Assembly: GCA_002371265.1 (NCBI GenBank)
Contig: DFGT01000019.1
Coordinates: forward strand, 1-64,000
Origin: Bacteroidales bacterium UBA3743
Lineage (GTDB): Bacteria > Bacteroidota > Bacteroidia > Bacteroidales > Paludibacteraceae
DNA: 64,000 nt
Direction: 5' to 3'
The translations under genes and the position numbers were made by a program. This document shows positions 9,611 to 17,808 of the stretch, piece after piece; within the stretch, counting starts at the first letter, position 1; every line of letters begins with the position of its first letter. A model generated the notes under the pieces. It had not been told where the DNA came from. It ran no database searches and saw nothing but the letters and a program-made list of their open reading frames with translations.

Positions 9611-11893
9611 TTACAGTTCTTCAAACTTGTTTTTACCTCTCATTGTATGACGTAGGGCACTTAGTAGCTCCTGCGACTCCTGAACCAGATTCAAAAAGAC
9701 TGTCATGCTCTCTATATTGAGCTGTTTTGTATGAATGTCATGAATAATACGTTTGCGATAATCGGAAAGATTTGACTGCAGTTTTGCCGCATCGTTTCGA
9801 ATTTGTGCCGCATCGTCGATTGAAATAGCCCGATTTATAAGATTGACTATTTCATTTCTGATCACAAGGAATTCGTTTATGTATTTGTTTGGCACTGGAC
9901 TGAAGTTGTTTCCAACGTGTTCACGACATGGCTCTCCCATTCGTTTCAGACAGTAAACCATTTGCGCAAGAGAATTGATGATGAGAAAATACCATGTCCC
10001 TTTCTCTACACACAGGATAGGATCAATATGGCGTAATGCGATTATTTGTTTGCGACGTTGCCTTTTTATTTCCTTACGTTGGCTTTCTGTCTGTACAGTG
10101 GTGCGTTTGATAGTACGGTAATCTTCATAGAAGAAGGCTGTGGTAAGTGCTTCGTATTTTTCAGCCACTAATTGAAGGTTTTCTTTTGTTGTTAATCTTA
10201 CATGTTTACGAAGTAGATTCCAGCATACGCTTTTGTCCTCACTATGTATGATTTCATTAAACAGCTCGTCTGTTTCACTTTTCTTGTCGTTTCTTCCGTA
10301 TTTGATATTGCTGCGGATTATTAGTGTGACAGCTATGGCGATAGCTATTACCATGGCCACAAATGAACCAAAGAACAATGCGTTGGTGACGATAAAACAT
10401 ATGATCAGGGCGGCACCTGCAGTTATAAACCATCCTCCGATGACACTTATCACTCCAGTAATACGGAACACAGCACTTTCTCTGCTCCATGCACGGTCGG
10501 CAAGTGAAGTACCCATGGCCACCATGAATGTGACGTAGGTAGTTGACAGAGGAAGCTTCATGCTCGTTCCGATAGCGATGAGTAGTCCGGCAAGTACGAG
10601 ATTCACGGCTGCACGTATTTGGTCGAAAGCTGCGCCTTGTGGCAACACAGCGTCATTTGAGTTAAAACGTGAATCTATCCACCTGCTCATGGATTTCGGA
10701 ATAAGGTTAGCGATGGCTGATGCTGTCTTTTGTGTGTTGCGTGCCAAAACCCTTGCTGCTCCACTTGATCCAAACATCTCGTCGCCTTCATCTTGACGAG
10801 AAAGATCAACGGATGTCTTTGTCACATTTTGTGCTTTCTTTGAGAACAATAGCGCGAACACCATTATTATGCCAGCTATTACCAAATAGAAAGTGGGCGT
10901 TTGTGCCGAATTCATAAGAGATGTCATCATGAATGTCGATGCATCTCCAGATCCATTTGCCATATAATCGCTATAGGCATCAAGACCTGTGAGTGGCACA
11001 CCTACAAAGTTCACCAAGTCGTTGCCTGCAAATGCCATTGCCAAAGCAAACGTGCCTAATAATACTACAAACTTCAGTACCGGTATCTTGAACGCACTCA
11101 GTATGGTCATGATTACAGAGAAAATGGCGAATCCGCCTCCTAGTATCAGCCATGTGTTGTCGTTGATTGTCTCTTTGATTTCAGGAGTCATTATGCTTGA
11201 TCCCTTCAATCCGTTGATCAACAGAAACCAAATGATACTTGTTACGGCTATTCCTCCAAATATTCCTATTTTTAATGAAGAACTTACCAAATTTCCCATT
11301 TCACCTTCAGAATCAGTCGTTTTGCCGTTTACTCTGTAGGTAAATGTGAAGACGATGCGCGCTATCCATTGTACGATATTTCCGAGTACAAAGGCGATGG
11401 CCACGCTTAGAAAAATACCTATTATTACGCTGAATGCTTTTTCTGTGTTGATGAGATCACCGAGTGTCAATAACACTCCATTTGAATCTGTAGCCCCACT
11501 TATTATCTTGATTATGGCTATGGCAAGTGCTCCACCAAGTAGTTCAAATACCATACTGACAGTCGTGGAGGTCGGCATACCAAGTGTGTTGAACACATCG
11601 AGCAGCACCACATCTGTGACCATCACCGCCAGAAACACACACATCACATCATAGAAAGATAGGTATTGCGGCAGCATTATTCCGTGGCGCGCTACATCAA
11701 TCATGCCGTTGCTTAAGGCCGCTCCCGTAAAGATTCCGATTGCGGCAACCAATAAGATTGTTCGATATCTTGCTACTTTTGCTCCGACCGCCGAACTAAG
11801 AAAGTTCACTGCGTCATTGCTCACTCCAACCACAAGATCGAGCGCCGCAAGACCAATAAGAAATACAACAATCCCAAGAAAAAGAAATTCCAT
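9611..11893 (-). CDS. PiT-family inorganic phosphate transporter with C-terminal PhoU-like domain
   Basis: This 760-residue inner-membrane protein probably imports phosphate driven by H+ or Na+. Both PiT repeats are recognisable: GVSNDAVNFLSSAVG near residue 23 and GNDLVNFVGVPLTG near 290, each a variant of the GxNDxxN signature. About ten hydrophobic segments fill the first ~540 residues. The remaining ~220 residues are charged and helical and look like a PhoU-type cytoplasmic domain; this fusion is common in Bacteroidetes and may regulate transport. The gene sits 12 nt after the DUF2490 gene and is probably co-transcribed with it. A two-component system lies just upstream on the same strand, suggesting a phosphate-responsive locus (inference). 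Confidence 0.9.
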   Translation of the reverse strand: MEFLFLGIVVFLIGLAALDLVVGVSNDAVNFLSSAVGAKVARYRTILLVAAIGIFTGAALSNGMIDVARHGIMLPQYLSFYDVMCVFLAVMVTDVVLLDVFNTLGMPTSTTVSMVFELLGGALAIAIIKIISGATDSNGVLLTLGDLINTEKAFSVIIGIFLSVAIAFVLGNIVQWIARIVFTFTYRVNGKTTDSEGEMGNLVSSSLKIGIFGGIAVTSIIWFLLINGLKGSSIMTPEIKETINDNTWLILGGGFAIFSVIMTILSAFKIPVLKFVVLLGTFALAMAFAGNDLVNFVGVPLTGLDAYSDYMANGSGDASTFMMTSLMNSAQTPTFYLVIAGIIMVFALLFSKKAQNVTKTSVDLSRQDEGDEMFGSSGAARVLARNTQKTASAIANLIPKSMSRWIDSRFNSNDAVLPQGAAFDQIRAAVNLVLAGLLIAIGTSMKLPLSTTYVTFMVAMGTSLADRAWSRESAVFRITGVISVIGGWFITAGAALIICFIVTNALFFGSFVAMVIAIAIAVTLIIRSNIKYGRNDKKSETDELFNEIIHSEDKSVCWNLLRKHVRLTTKENLQLVAEKYEALTTAFFYEDYRTIKRTTVQTESQRKEIKRQRRKQIIALRHIDPILCVEKGTWYFLIINSLAQMVYCLKRMGEPCREHVGNNFSPVPNKYINEFLVIRNEIVNLINRAISIDDAAQIRNDAAKLQSNLSDYRKRIIHDIHTKQLNIESMTVFLNLVQESQELLSALRHTMRGKNKFEEL

Positions 11894-11905
11894 ATATTAT
11901 GATTT

Positions 11906-12634
11906 TTATATTTTTATGATGTATCTAGTGATAAACACATGTGTCGCTTTGTCAAGACACCCTCCTGATTCTTTTAAGTCGAGAAGGTAGCCTATGTTGA
12001 CAATCTGTTGTCGGTTGATTTTAAGGCCAACTCCTGTTGTCGCACGTAATTCATCTATGGTAAACTGTTCCACCATATCATTGTACACTTCAACAGATAC
12101 AAAGGGTTGACATCTCATTTCGTGTTCGCCCATTTCTGCTTTGAACCTGCTGCGTAGATGATGGTTGTCACTCGCGTCTATTCCATTTTTTGCCACCATG
12201 TGTGTGTATTGGTATCGTTCTCTAAGTGAAAGTTTAAGAAAATGGTTTATCCTCCATCTTTTGGTGATGTCCGACGTTATTCGATGACGAACAACCTTTT
12301 CGGACAATCCTTTCACATTGTGGTTTTTTAATTGGATTTCGTATCCCGCATCTAATTTGAATGTCGACAGTATTTTGCGACTTCCATTAATGCCAGCTTG
12401 CCAACGGTCGATGCTCTTTGTGTTGTTCATCGTGTGAAGCTCGGTGCTGCTTCCTACACTCCATTTGTCGTCGATCTTCTTCTCTATGTTCGCGCACAAC
12501 CAGATTCCGAAATCGTTGTCTGTGGCGTGTGCTTTTGTCAAGCCAGTAGAGAGAAACGATAAGATTAACGTATGAATCAAAGGATTCTTTCTTTTGGTAG
12601 TCCAGACTCTTCTTCTTAGCTTCTCTTTTTTCAT
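11906..12634 (-). CDS. DUF2490-family outer-membrane protein
   Basis: The start is placed at 12634 because it begins a signal peptide (MKKEKLRRR, a hydrophobic core, then KAHA before the mature end); an in-frame ATG further upstream would overlap the -7 box at 12672-12679. The mature protein opens with DFGIWLCANIEKKI and alternates aromatic and charged residues in strand-length segments (for example LSLRERYQYTH), ending in an Ile-rich strand. This is the pattern of DUF2490 proteins, predicted small outer-membrane beta-barrels of unknown substrate. It is 12 nt upstream of the phosphate transporter gene, so a role in phosphate passage across the outer membrane is possible but unproven. Confidence 0.7.
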   Translation of the reverse strand: MKKEKLRRRVWTTKRKNPLIHTLILSFLSTGLTKAHATDNDFGIWLCANIEKKIDDKWSVGSSTELHTMNNTKSIDRWQAGINGSRKILSTFKLDAGYEIQLKNHNVKGLSEKVVRHRITSDITKRWRINHFLKLSLRERYQYTHMVAKNGIDASDNHHLRSRFKAEMGEHEMRCQPFVSVEVYNDMVEQFTIDELRATTGVGLKINRQQIVNIGYLLDLKESGGCLDKATHVFITRYIIKI

Positions 12635-12671
12635 ATGTTTACCATTTGTTTGCCATTGACTTTTGACATCA

Positions 12672-12679
12672 CAAAGATA
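12672..12679 (-). promoter_or_regulatory. -7 box for the DUF2490-PiT operon
   Basis: TATCTTTG on the minus strand lies 38 nt upstream of the chosen start. No clear -33 TTTG is present at the expected spacing, so this is moderate evidence only. Confidence 0.4.
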
Positions 12680-12759
12680 TTGGCGGTGTGTTACATATGT
12701 ATTACGCCCATAATACAAAAATATTGCTTGAAAAAAAGCCTATAAAACAGGATGAAAAG

Positions 12760-14190
12760 TTATGATGGAAAAGTAAATTTGAATGTCAGTCCTCCACCTG
12801 GAGTCGTATGTGCTGTTATTGTTCCTCCATGCGCTGCCACTGCATTTTTTACGATGGCGAGTCCCAGACCTGTGCCTCCCATTTTTCGTGAACGGCCTTT
12901 GTCGACGCGATAGAAACGTTCGAAAAGGTAAGGCAGATGCTTTGGCGATACTCCTATACCATTGTCGGAAAAAGAAAATTCACCGTCCTTGAAGGAGATA
13001 CGGATTAAAGATGCTCCGGTGGCGTAGAATATGGCGTTGTCGACAAGATTGCGGAATATACTATACAGTGTTTCTTCAGGATCGGAGAGAGGAGAAGAGA
13101 TCATAAGTTTTTCTGGCAGTTCAACTTCGTGTTGTATGCCTTTCTCATCTAATTGTAAAGCGGTGTCTTCCAGAACGTTTTTGATAATAGGCACGATGTC
13201 GACGTGAGTGACCTGTTTGGCTGGTTGGGATAATATCATTGGCATTTCATCCAAACGTGTTAGCTGAGCCATATTCATTAGCAGCCTGTTCATACGTTCG
13301 CTTTGGGCAAAGCAACGTTCCAAAAAATACTGTCGTTTTTCTGACGGCATGTTAGGATTGTCGAGAATGCTCTCTATGTAGCCGTGAATACTCATCGCTG
13401 GTGTTTTCAACTCATGAGCTGCGTTCTGTGTGAGCTGACGCTTGATGCGAGCCTTGTCCTCCTCACTGTGGCGCAGCTTCCAATAGAGTGTTATGATGGT
13501 GTGGCTGATGTCTCCCAACTCGTCGTTAGGCAGTCGTCGCTCCAACTCATGGTCCAGCTTTTCTCCGTTTTCTGCCTTGATCGCAAATTCACGCAGATGC
13601 TCTATGTGTCTGCTTATTCGGCTTGTGTTCCAATATAGGACAATGACCAGAAGAAACGTAAGGAATATTGTATAGTAGATGTAGGAGTAATCGGTTTGTA
13701 AAAATTCAGTCAATTCTGTAGAGTATGGCACAGCTGTACGAATGATGAGATTCTTGAATTTAGTGGCCGAGTAGAAGTATGTCTCATGTGTTGTTTCTGA
13801 CGTTCGCTTTATGTCATATCCGCTTCCGTGGATCAGTGCTTTTTGCACCTCATGTCGCTTCAGGTGATTGGACAAAGAATCTATTTTATTGTCGTCGCTG
13901 TCTTGCAGTACTTTTCCGTTAGTGTCGATGACTGTCACGCGCATCCCTTCGATGCTGTGTGCCTTTGTGTACGCTAAAAAAGTGCTGTCGCATAGAATGC
14001 CTTGCTCGCCCAATGATCGCATCGTCTTATAGTTGAACATCTGCAGACGAGTGTTCAGAATGTCTATCTTGTAAACCTTTTCTCTTTGATGCTGGTATAT
14101 TCCGAAGCAGACGGCAAACAAAATGAAAATGCTGACGATACTGAAAAATAGGTTTCTCTGGAAAGATTTATTTCTCAAAACAGTAGCCAT
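12760..14190 (-). CDS. Sensor histidine kinase (PhoR/OmpR-partner type)
   Basis: This 476-residue membrane kinase probably phosphorylates the response regulator encoded just upstream. Transmembrane helix 1 is near residues 13-31. A ~135-residue extracytoplasmic sensor region follows, then transmembrane helix 2 near 171-187 and a HAMP-like segment to about 245. The HisKA domain has the phospho-accepting His259 in NAAHELKTP. The C-terminal HATPase_c domain shows the N box (NLVDNAIFYA), G1 (FSDNGIGV) and G2 (GGTGLGLAIV). Its start overlaps the response-regulator gene by 23 nt, indicating translational coupling. The phosphate transporter next door suggests a PhoR-like role; the sensed signal cannot be read from the sequence. 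Confidence 0.9.
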   Translation of the reverse strand: MATVLRNKSFQRNLFFSIVSIFILFAVCFGIYQHQREKVYKIDILNTRLQMFNYKTMRSLGEQGILCDSTFLAYTKAHSIEGMRVTVIDTNGKVLQDSDDNKIDSLSNHLKRHEVQKALIHGSGYDIKRTSETTHETYFYSATKFKNLIIRTAVPYSTELTEFLQTDYSYIYYTIFLTFLLVIVLYWNTSRISRHIEHLREFAIKAENGEKLDHELERRLPNDELGDISHTIITLYWKLRHSEEDKARIKRQLTQNAAHELKTPAMSIHGYIESILDNPNMPSEKRQYFLERCFAQSERMNRLLMNMAQLTRLDEMPMILSQPAKQVTHVDIVPIIKNVLEDTALQLDEKGIQHEVELPEKLMISSPLSDPEETLYSIFRNLVDNAIFYATGASLIRISFKDGEFSFSDNGIGVSPKHLPYLFERFYRVDKGRSRKMGGTGLGLAIVKNAVAAHGGTITAHTTPGGGLTFKFTFPS

Positions 14191-14854
14191 AGCCTATACG
14201 CGTCTTTATTTGTTTGCCATAACGTCCAATCTTTTTTCTTAGACGGGTGATGTTGACATCCACAGTTCGGTCGAGAACATAAACATCCTGCGGCCAGCAA
14301 TGAGCCAATATGTCTTCGCGAGAAAACACTTTGCCTGGGTTTTGTAGCAGTAGTGATAAAAGTTCATATTCAAGTTTTGTGAGCGTAAGATCTTGCCCGT
14401 CCATCATCACAGTCTTTGCATTTTGGTCTAGTGTGATACCTTCGTAACATATTTCATTTTCAAATCTTCCTCTTGAGGTAATGAGAGGTGATGATGCTCG
14501 TCTGAGCACAACTCGGACTCTAGCTTTCAGCTCTTTCATGCTCAGAGGCTTGGCTATATAGTCGTCTGCTCCGATGTTTAATCCTTTGACTGTGTTGTCT
14601 TCATCGTCAAGTGCCGTGATAAATATGATAGGTATGTGTGCTGTGACGGGATTGTCTTTGATTTTTCGTGCCATCTGGAATCCTGACATCTCTCCCATCA
14701 TCACGTCTAGAAGAATCAACGCATACTCTTTTAATGGAAGCATAAGTGCCTCTTCTGCAGAATTTGCTGTCACAACCTCATATCCTTCTGTTTCAAGATT
14801 GTACTGAAGTAGTTCGCAGATATCCAATTCGTCGTCTACAACAAGAATTTTCAT
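14168..14854 (-). CDS. OmpR/PhoB-type response regulator
   Basis: The start at 14854 gives MKILVVDDE, the usual beginning of a receiver domain; longer in-frame starts have no receiver homology and cross the promoter region. The receiver domain has the acidic pair Asp7/Asp8, the phosphorylation site Asp50 (LILLDVMMGEM) and Lys in DDYIAKPLS. The C-terminal winged helix includes LTKLEYELLSLLLQNPG and VDVNITRLRKKIG, typical of the PhoB/OmpR family. The gene precedes and overlaps its cognate kinase. Expected targets are nearby transport genes and others, but no direct-repeat operator was identified. Confidence 0.92.
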   Translation of the reverse strand: MKILVVDDELDICELLQYNLETEGYEVVTANSAEEALMLPLKEYALILLDVMMGEMSGFQMARKIKDNPVTAHIPIIFITALDDEDNTVKGLNIGADDYIAKPLSMKELKARVRVVLRRASSPLITSRGRFENEICYEGITLDQNAKTVMMDGQDLTLTKLEYELLSLLLQNPGKVFSREDILAHCWPQDVYVLDRTVDVNITRLRKKIGRYGKQIKTRIGYGYCFEK

Positions 14855-14898
14855 AAGTATATCGAATATGAGTAAGAATATTTGATGTCTTTGCATCG

Positions 14899-14906
14899 CA
14901 AAGATA
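14899..14906 (-). promoter_or_regulatory. -7 box for the two-component operon
   Basis: TATCTTTG on the minus strand lies 44 nt upstream of the response-regulator start. The -33 position is poorly conserved. Confidence 0.4.
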
Positions 14907-15020
14907 TTGATTTTATTGATATGAAATGTTGGCCGTATGTTACATTTATATGACAATTTTGTGTCATTGCTCAATGTCTTGCATTGTAATATTCTATTTA
15001 GAATCACTATTAATAGGGGT

Positions 15021-15152
15021 TTTGCTGAATTGGAAATTGTCATATTTTTGTGTCAAAATATTTAAATCCTTTTCCTAAGCCATACTACACATGTGAATTT
15101 TTAACCACATTTTTTTGAAAAAACGGTTGTTCTGGTGAATGACCGTTTTTTT
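15021..15152 (+). ncRNA. Possible short transcript ending in a strong terminator
   Basis: TTTG (15021-15024) and TATTTTTG (15043-15050) make a promoter-like pair with 18-nt spacing. About 65 nt further lies a perfect 10-bp hairpin, AAAAAACGGT (15118-15127) / ACCGTTTTTT (15142-15151). No convincing reading frame lies between them. It may be a small RNA of roughly 95 nt, or the hairpin may simply be a stray terminator. Confidence 0.25.
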
Positions 15153-15253
15153 GTGAATCCGAATGTTGTCTTATTTTGTAAGTTATGATTATTCTTAATT
15201 TTGGGGATTTGACAGCTGATGTTGTAGAAATTTCAAAATGACTATTATTGAGG

Positions 15254-15285
15254 ATTGATTTTTCTACTATTGACAACTAATTTTG
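15254..15285 (+). promoter_or_regulatory. Promoter for a short transcript upstream of eno
   Basis: ATTG at 15254-15257 and TAATTTTG at 15278-15285 are spaced by 20 nt. The layout is the same as in the eno promoter about 230 nt further on, including the same TAATTTTGCATT core. Confidence 0.5.
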
Positions 15286-15291
15286 CATTTG

Positions 15292-15412
15292 TAAAGATAT
15301 TAGCTATAATAGTGGTTGGAAGATAACTCCAATCTAATGCTATATTTATGTTAGGTTTTGTTTTTGTTTTTTTTGCCGGCCAAGCGGATTTTGATTACTC
15401 TGCTTGGCTTTT
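15292..15412 (+). ncRNA. Candidate small RNA upstream of eno
   Basis: A ~120-nt stretch starts just after a consensus promoter and ends at a GCCAAGC/GCTTGGC hairpin followed by TTTTC. It contains a further hairpin, GGTTGGA/TCCAATC, with a 7-nt loop. It encodes no plausible peptide. eno has its own promoter after the terminator, so this is more likely an independent RNA than an eno leader. It is not recognised as a known RNA family. Confidence 0.35.
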
Positions 15413-15413
15413 C
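15379..15413 (+). terminator. Terminator of the putative small RNA
   Basis: A 7-bp stem GCCAAGC (15379-15385) / GCTTGGC (15402-15408) is followed by TTTTC. It lies 130 nt upstream of the eno start codon. Confidence 0.5.
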
Positions 15414-15485
15414 TTCGTGAAAAATCTATACACATAAATTATTAAAGGGCTCTTTTGTTTGATTGATAAATCATAATTTTAAGTG

Positions 15486-15517
15486 ATTGACAGCTTTTCC
15501 TATCCTACTTAATTTTG
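15486..15517 (+). promoter_or_regulatory. eno promoter (Bacteroidetes type)
   Basis: ATTG at 15486-15489 and TAATTTTG at 15510-15517 have the expected 20-nt spacing. The leader to the ATG at 15540 is very short. Confidence 0.65.
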
Positions 15518-15539
15518 CATTGTAAATAAAAATAAGAAA

Positions 15540-16847
15540 ATGAAGATTAAGAAAATTGTAGGTCGTGAGATTCTAGACTCACGTGGTAATCCAACTGTAG
15601 AGGTGGATGTAATCCTTGAGAATGGTGTGTTAGGACGTGCTGCTGTCCCATCAGGAGCCAGCACAGGTGAGAATGAGGCTCTAGAGCTTAGAGACGGAGA
15701 TAAGAACAGATATTTGGGTAAGGGAACCCTTAAGGCTGTTGCTAATGTGAACAATGTGATTGCTCCAGCACTTGTGGGTGAATGTGTGTTCCAGCAGCGT
15801 GCCATCGACCAGAAAATGCTTGATTTGGATGGCACTCCGACAAAAAGTAAGCTTGGAGCCAATGCCATTTTGGGAGTCTCTTTGGCAGTCGCACATGCTG
15901 CGGCTAAGGCTTTGAACATTCCTTTGTATCGTTACATAGGTGGCGCTAACGCTTACACTTTGCCTGTGCCTATGATGAACATCATAAATGGTGGCGCTCA
16001 CTCAGACGCTCCAATCGCATTCCAGGAATTTATGATTCGTCCTGTTGGAGCATCAAGTTTGAAGGAGGCAGTCAGAATGGGAGCGGAGGTGTTCCACAAT
16101 TTGGCTAAACTTCTTAAGAAACGTGGTCTTTCAACTGCAGTGGGCGACGAAGGTGGTTTTGCTCCTAACCTTGATGGTGTGGAGGATGCACTTGATTCAA
16201 TCTGTCAGGCTATTAAAGACGCAGGTTATGAGCCAGGTAAAGACGTGAAGATTGCTATGGACTGTGCGGCAAGTGAATTCGCTGTGGTAGAGAACGGTAA
16301 GTATTTCTACGACTATAAGCAGCTAAAAAATGGTAAGCAGAAAGATCCTAATGGCAAAAAATTGAGCGCTGATGAGCAGATCGCTTATTTGGAGCAGTTG
16401 ATATCTAAGTATCCTATCGATTCTATCGAAGACGGATTGGACGAGAACGATTGGGACAATTGGGTGAAGCTGACTGAGCGTATCGGTGGTCGTTGCCAGT
16501 TGGTCGGTGATGATTTGTTTGTTACAAATGTCAAGTTCTTGCAGAAAGGTATTGCGATGGGGGCTGCCAATTCAATCTTGATCAAAGTCAATCAGATTGG
16601 TTCTCTTACAGAAACACTTGATGCTATTGAGATGGCTCACCGTCATGGCTACACTACTGTCACTTCCCACCGTTCTGGAGAGACTGAGGACACTACAATC
16701 GCAGACATTGCCGTCGCTACTAACTCTGGCCAGATCAAGACAGGATCTCTTTCTCGTACAGACCGTATGGCTAAGTATAATCAGCTTATCCGTATTGAGG
16801 AAGAGCTCGGCAGTGCTTCTAAATATGGATATAAGAAAATAAAATAA
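15540..16847 (+). CDS. eno: Enolase (phosphopyruvate hydratase)
   Basis: Enolase converts 2-phosphoglycerate to phosphoenolpyruvate in glycolysis and is cytoplasmic. At 435 residues it has the standard length. Family landmarks are plain: the N-terminal ILDSRGNPTVEVDV, the flexible loop PSGASTGENEA, NIINGGAHSD, the metal-binding region around VGDEGGFAPN, IEDGLDENDWDNW, the enolase signature LIKVNQIGSLTETL containing the catalytic Lys, and SHRSGETEDTTIAD. It is a single-gene unit with its own promoter upstream and a strong terminator downstream. Nothing unusual is seen in the coding sequence. Confidence 0.97.
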   Translation: MKIKKIVGREILDSRGNPTVEVDVILENGVLGRAAVPSGASTGENEALELRDGDKNRYLGKGTLKAVANVNNVIAPALVGECVFQQRAIDQKMLDLDGTPTKSKLGANAILGVSLAVAHAAAKALNIPLYRYIGGANAYTLPVPMMNIINGGAHSDAPIAFQEFMIRPVGASSLKEAVRMGAEVFHNLAKLLKKRGLSTAVGDEGGFAPNLDGVEDALDSICQAIKDAGYEPGKDVKIAMDCAASEFAVVENGKYFYDYKQLKNGKQKDPNGKKLSADEQIAYLEQLISKYPIDSIEDGLDENDWDNWVKLTERIGGRCQLVGDDLFVTNVKFLQKGIAMGAANSILIKVNQIGSLTETLDAIEMAHRHGYTTVTSHRSGETEDTTIADIAVATNSGQIKTGSLSRTDRMAKYNQLIRIEEELGSASKYGYKKIK

Positions 16848-16891
16848 TTTTGCTTTTTCGAATATATTTTGAATATATCATAATGATTCAG

Positions 16892-16922
16892 AAAGTTGCG
16901 TTGCGAAACGCAACTTTTTTGT
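16892..16922 (+). terminator. Intrinsic terminator after eno
   Basis: A perfect 9-bp stem AAAGTTGCG / CGCAACTTT with an 8-nt loop is followed by a T-run. It lies 45 nt after the eno stop codon. Confidence 0.85.
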
Positions 16923-16951
16923 TTTTCCCAATGATATCATAAAATATGGGT

Positions 16952-16983
16952 ATTGTGGAACATTCACCATACCTGTAATTTTG
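16952..16983 (+). promoter_or_regulatory. Promoter of the methyltransferase-TonB receptor operon
   Basis: ATTG (16952-16955) and TAATTTTG (16976-16983) are spaced by 20 nt. Its position decides the start of the next gene, because an in-frame ATG at 16953 would lie inside the promoter. Confidence 0.65.
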
Positions 16984-17000
16984 TGCTCAAAAAAAGTGTT

Positions 17001-17780
17001 ATGCAGCTACAAATCGGAGATATTCAGGAGACGGCATTGGTGACGTTAGCGATTCGTGCCAGTGAAACAGACCGTCCGAATGCCAGGATAAAGGATTACA
17101 AGGCAAAGGAGATAATCGAAAAATTAGGTGTTGATGTGAAAAAATACGATCCGTTCATGTCGCATGAAGGGGTTGTCGCTCGTACTATAATGTATAAAAA
17201 TCAGCTTGATGAACTTATTCAAAAATATCCCGACGCTCTTTGTATAAACCTAGGTTGTGGATTCGACGACAAGTTTGTGCAGGTGGACAATGGCAGGATT
17301 ATATGGTACGACGTGGATCTTCCTGATATTTTGGGCGTGCGACGAAAAATATATCAGGATAGGGAACGATGCGTGATGAAAGAGGGAAATGCTCTTGAAT
17401 CAGAATGGACTAAAGATTTGCCAGAACGCAATATGACTATTGTTGTGATGGAGGGAGTGCTAGAATATTTTACCAAAGAACAGGTCCAGACTTGTCTGCA
17501 CATGCTATGCGACTCTTTCAAACATGGCTTTTTGCTTGCTGAATTGCATCATCCTTTTTTAAGCAAAAACACAAAGCATCATGATGCGATAAAGCATACA
17601 AACGCAACATTTCAGTGGGGAACAAAATCAGGAAAGGAATACATTGAATTAGAGCCTCGTTTGAGCCTTTTGTCTGAGCACAGCTATCACGAGGAAATGA
17701 AAAAATACTCGATTAGAGGAAAACTTTTTGCTTTTTTCTTTCCGAACCTCAACAACAGACTTGCACTTTTTAAGTGGTGA
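17001..17780 (+). CDS. Class I SAM-dependent methyltransferase of the leucine carboxyl methyltransferase (LCM/PPM) family
   Basis: The chosen start (MQLQIGDIQETAL) lies 18 nt after the -7 box; the upstream ATG at 16953 overlaps the promoter. The protein has 259 residues and no signal peptide, so it is cytoplasmic. SAM-binding motif I is INLGCGFDDKF, followed by acidic motif II (YDVDLPD). VVMEGVLEYF is the typical LCM motif after the third strand. Bacterial members methylate small molecules or carboxylates, and the substrate here is unknown. It is the first gene of a unit with a TonB-dependent receptor (28 nt downstream) and a surface lipoprotein, so it may modify an imported chelator or related ligand (inference). 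Confidence 0.8.
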   Translation: MQLQIGDIQETALVTLAIRASETDRPNARIKDYKAKEIIEKLGVDVKKYDPFMSHEGVVARTIMYKNQLDELIQKYPDALCINLGCGFDDKFVQVDNGRIIWYDVDLPDILGVRRKIYQDRERCVMKEGNALESEWTKDLPERNMTIVVMEGVLEYFTKEQVQTCLHMLCDSFKHGFLLAELHHPFLSKNTKHHDAIKHTNATFQWGTKSGKEYIELEPRLSLLSEHSYHEEMKKYSIRGKLFAFFFPNLNNRLALFKW

Positions 17781-17808
17781 TTGTGGATGTGAAAAATATA
17801 ATAAATCA

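Noticed and set aside
10233..11990. A series of plus-strand frames opposite the phosphate transporter
   Set aside because: They mirror the hydrophobic codons of the PiT gene and have no independent start signals or motifs.
15085..15276. A 63-codon minus-strand frame upstream of eno
   Set aside because: It crosses a strong terminator hairpin and an apparent promoter, and its translation has no protein-like pattern.
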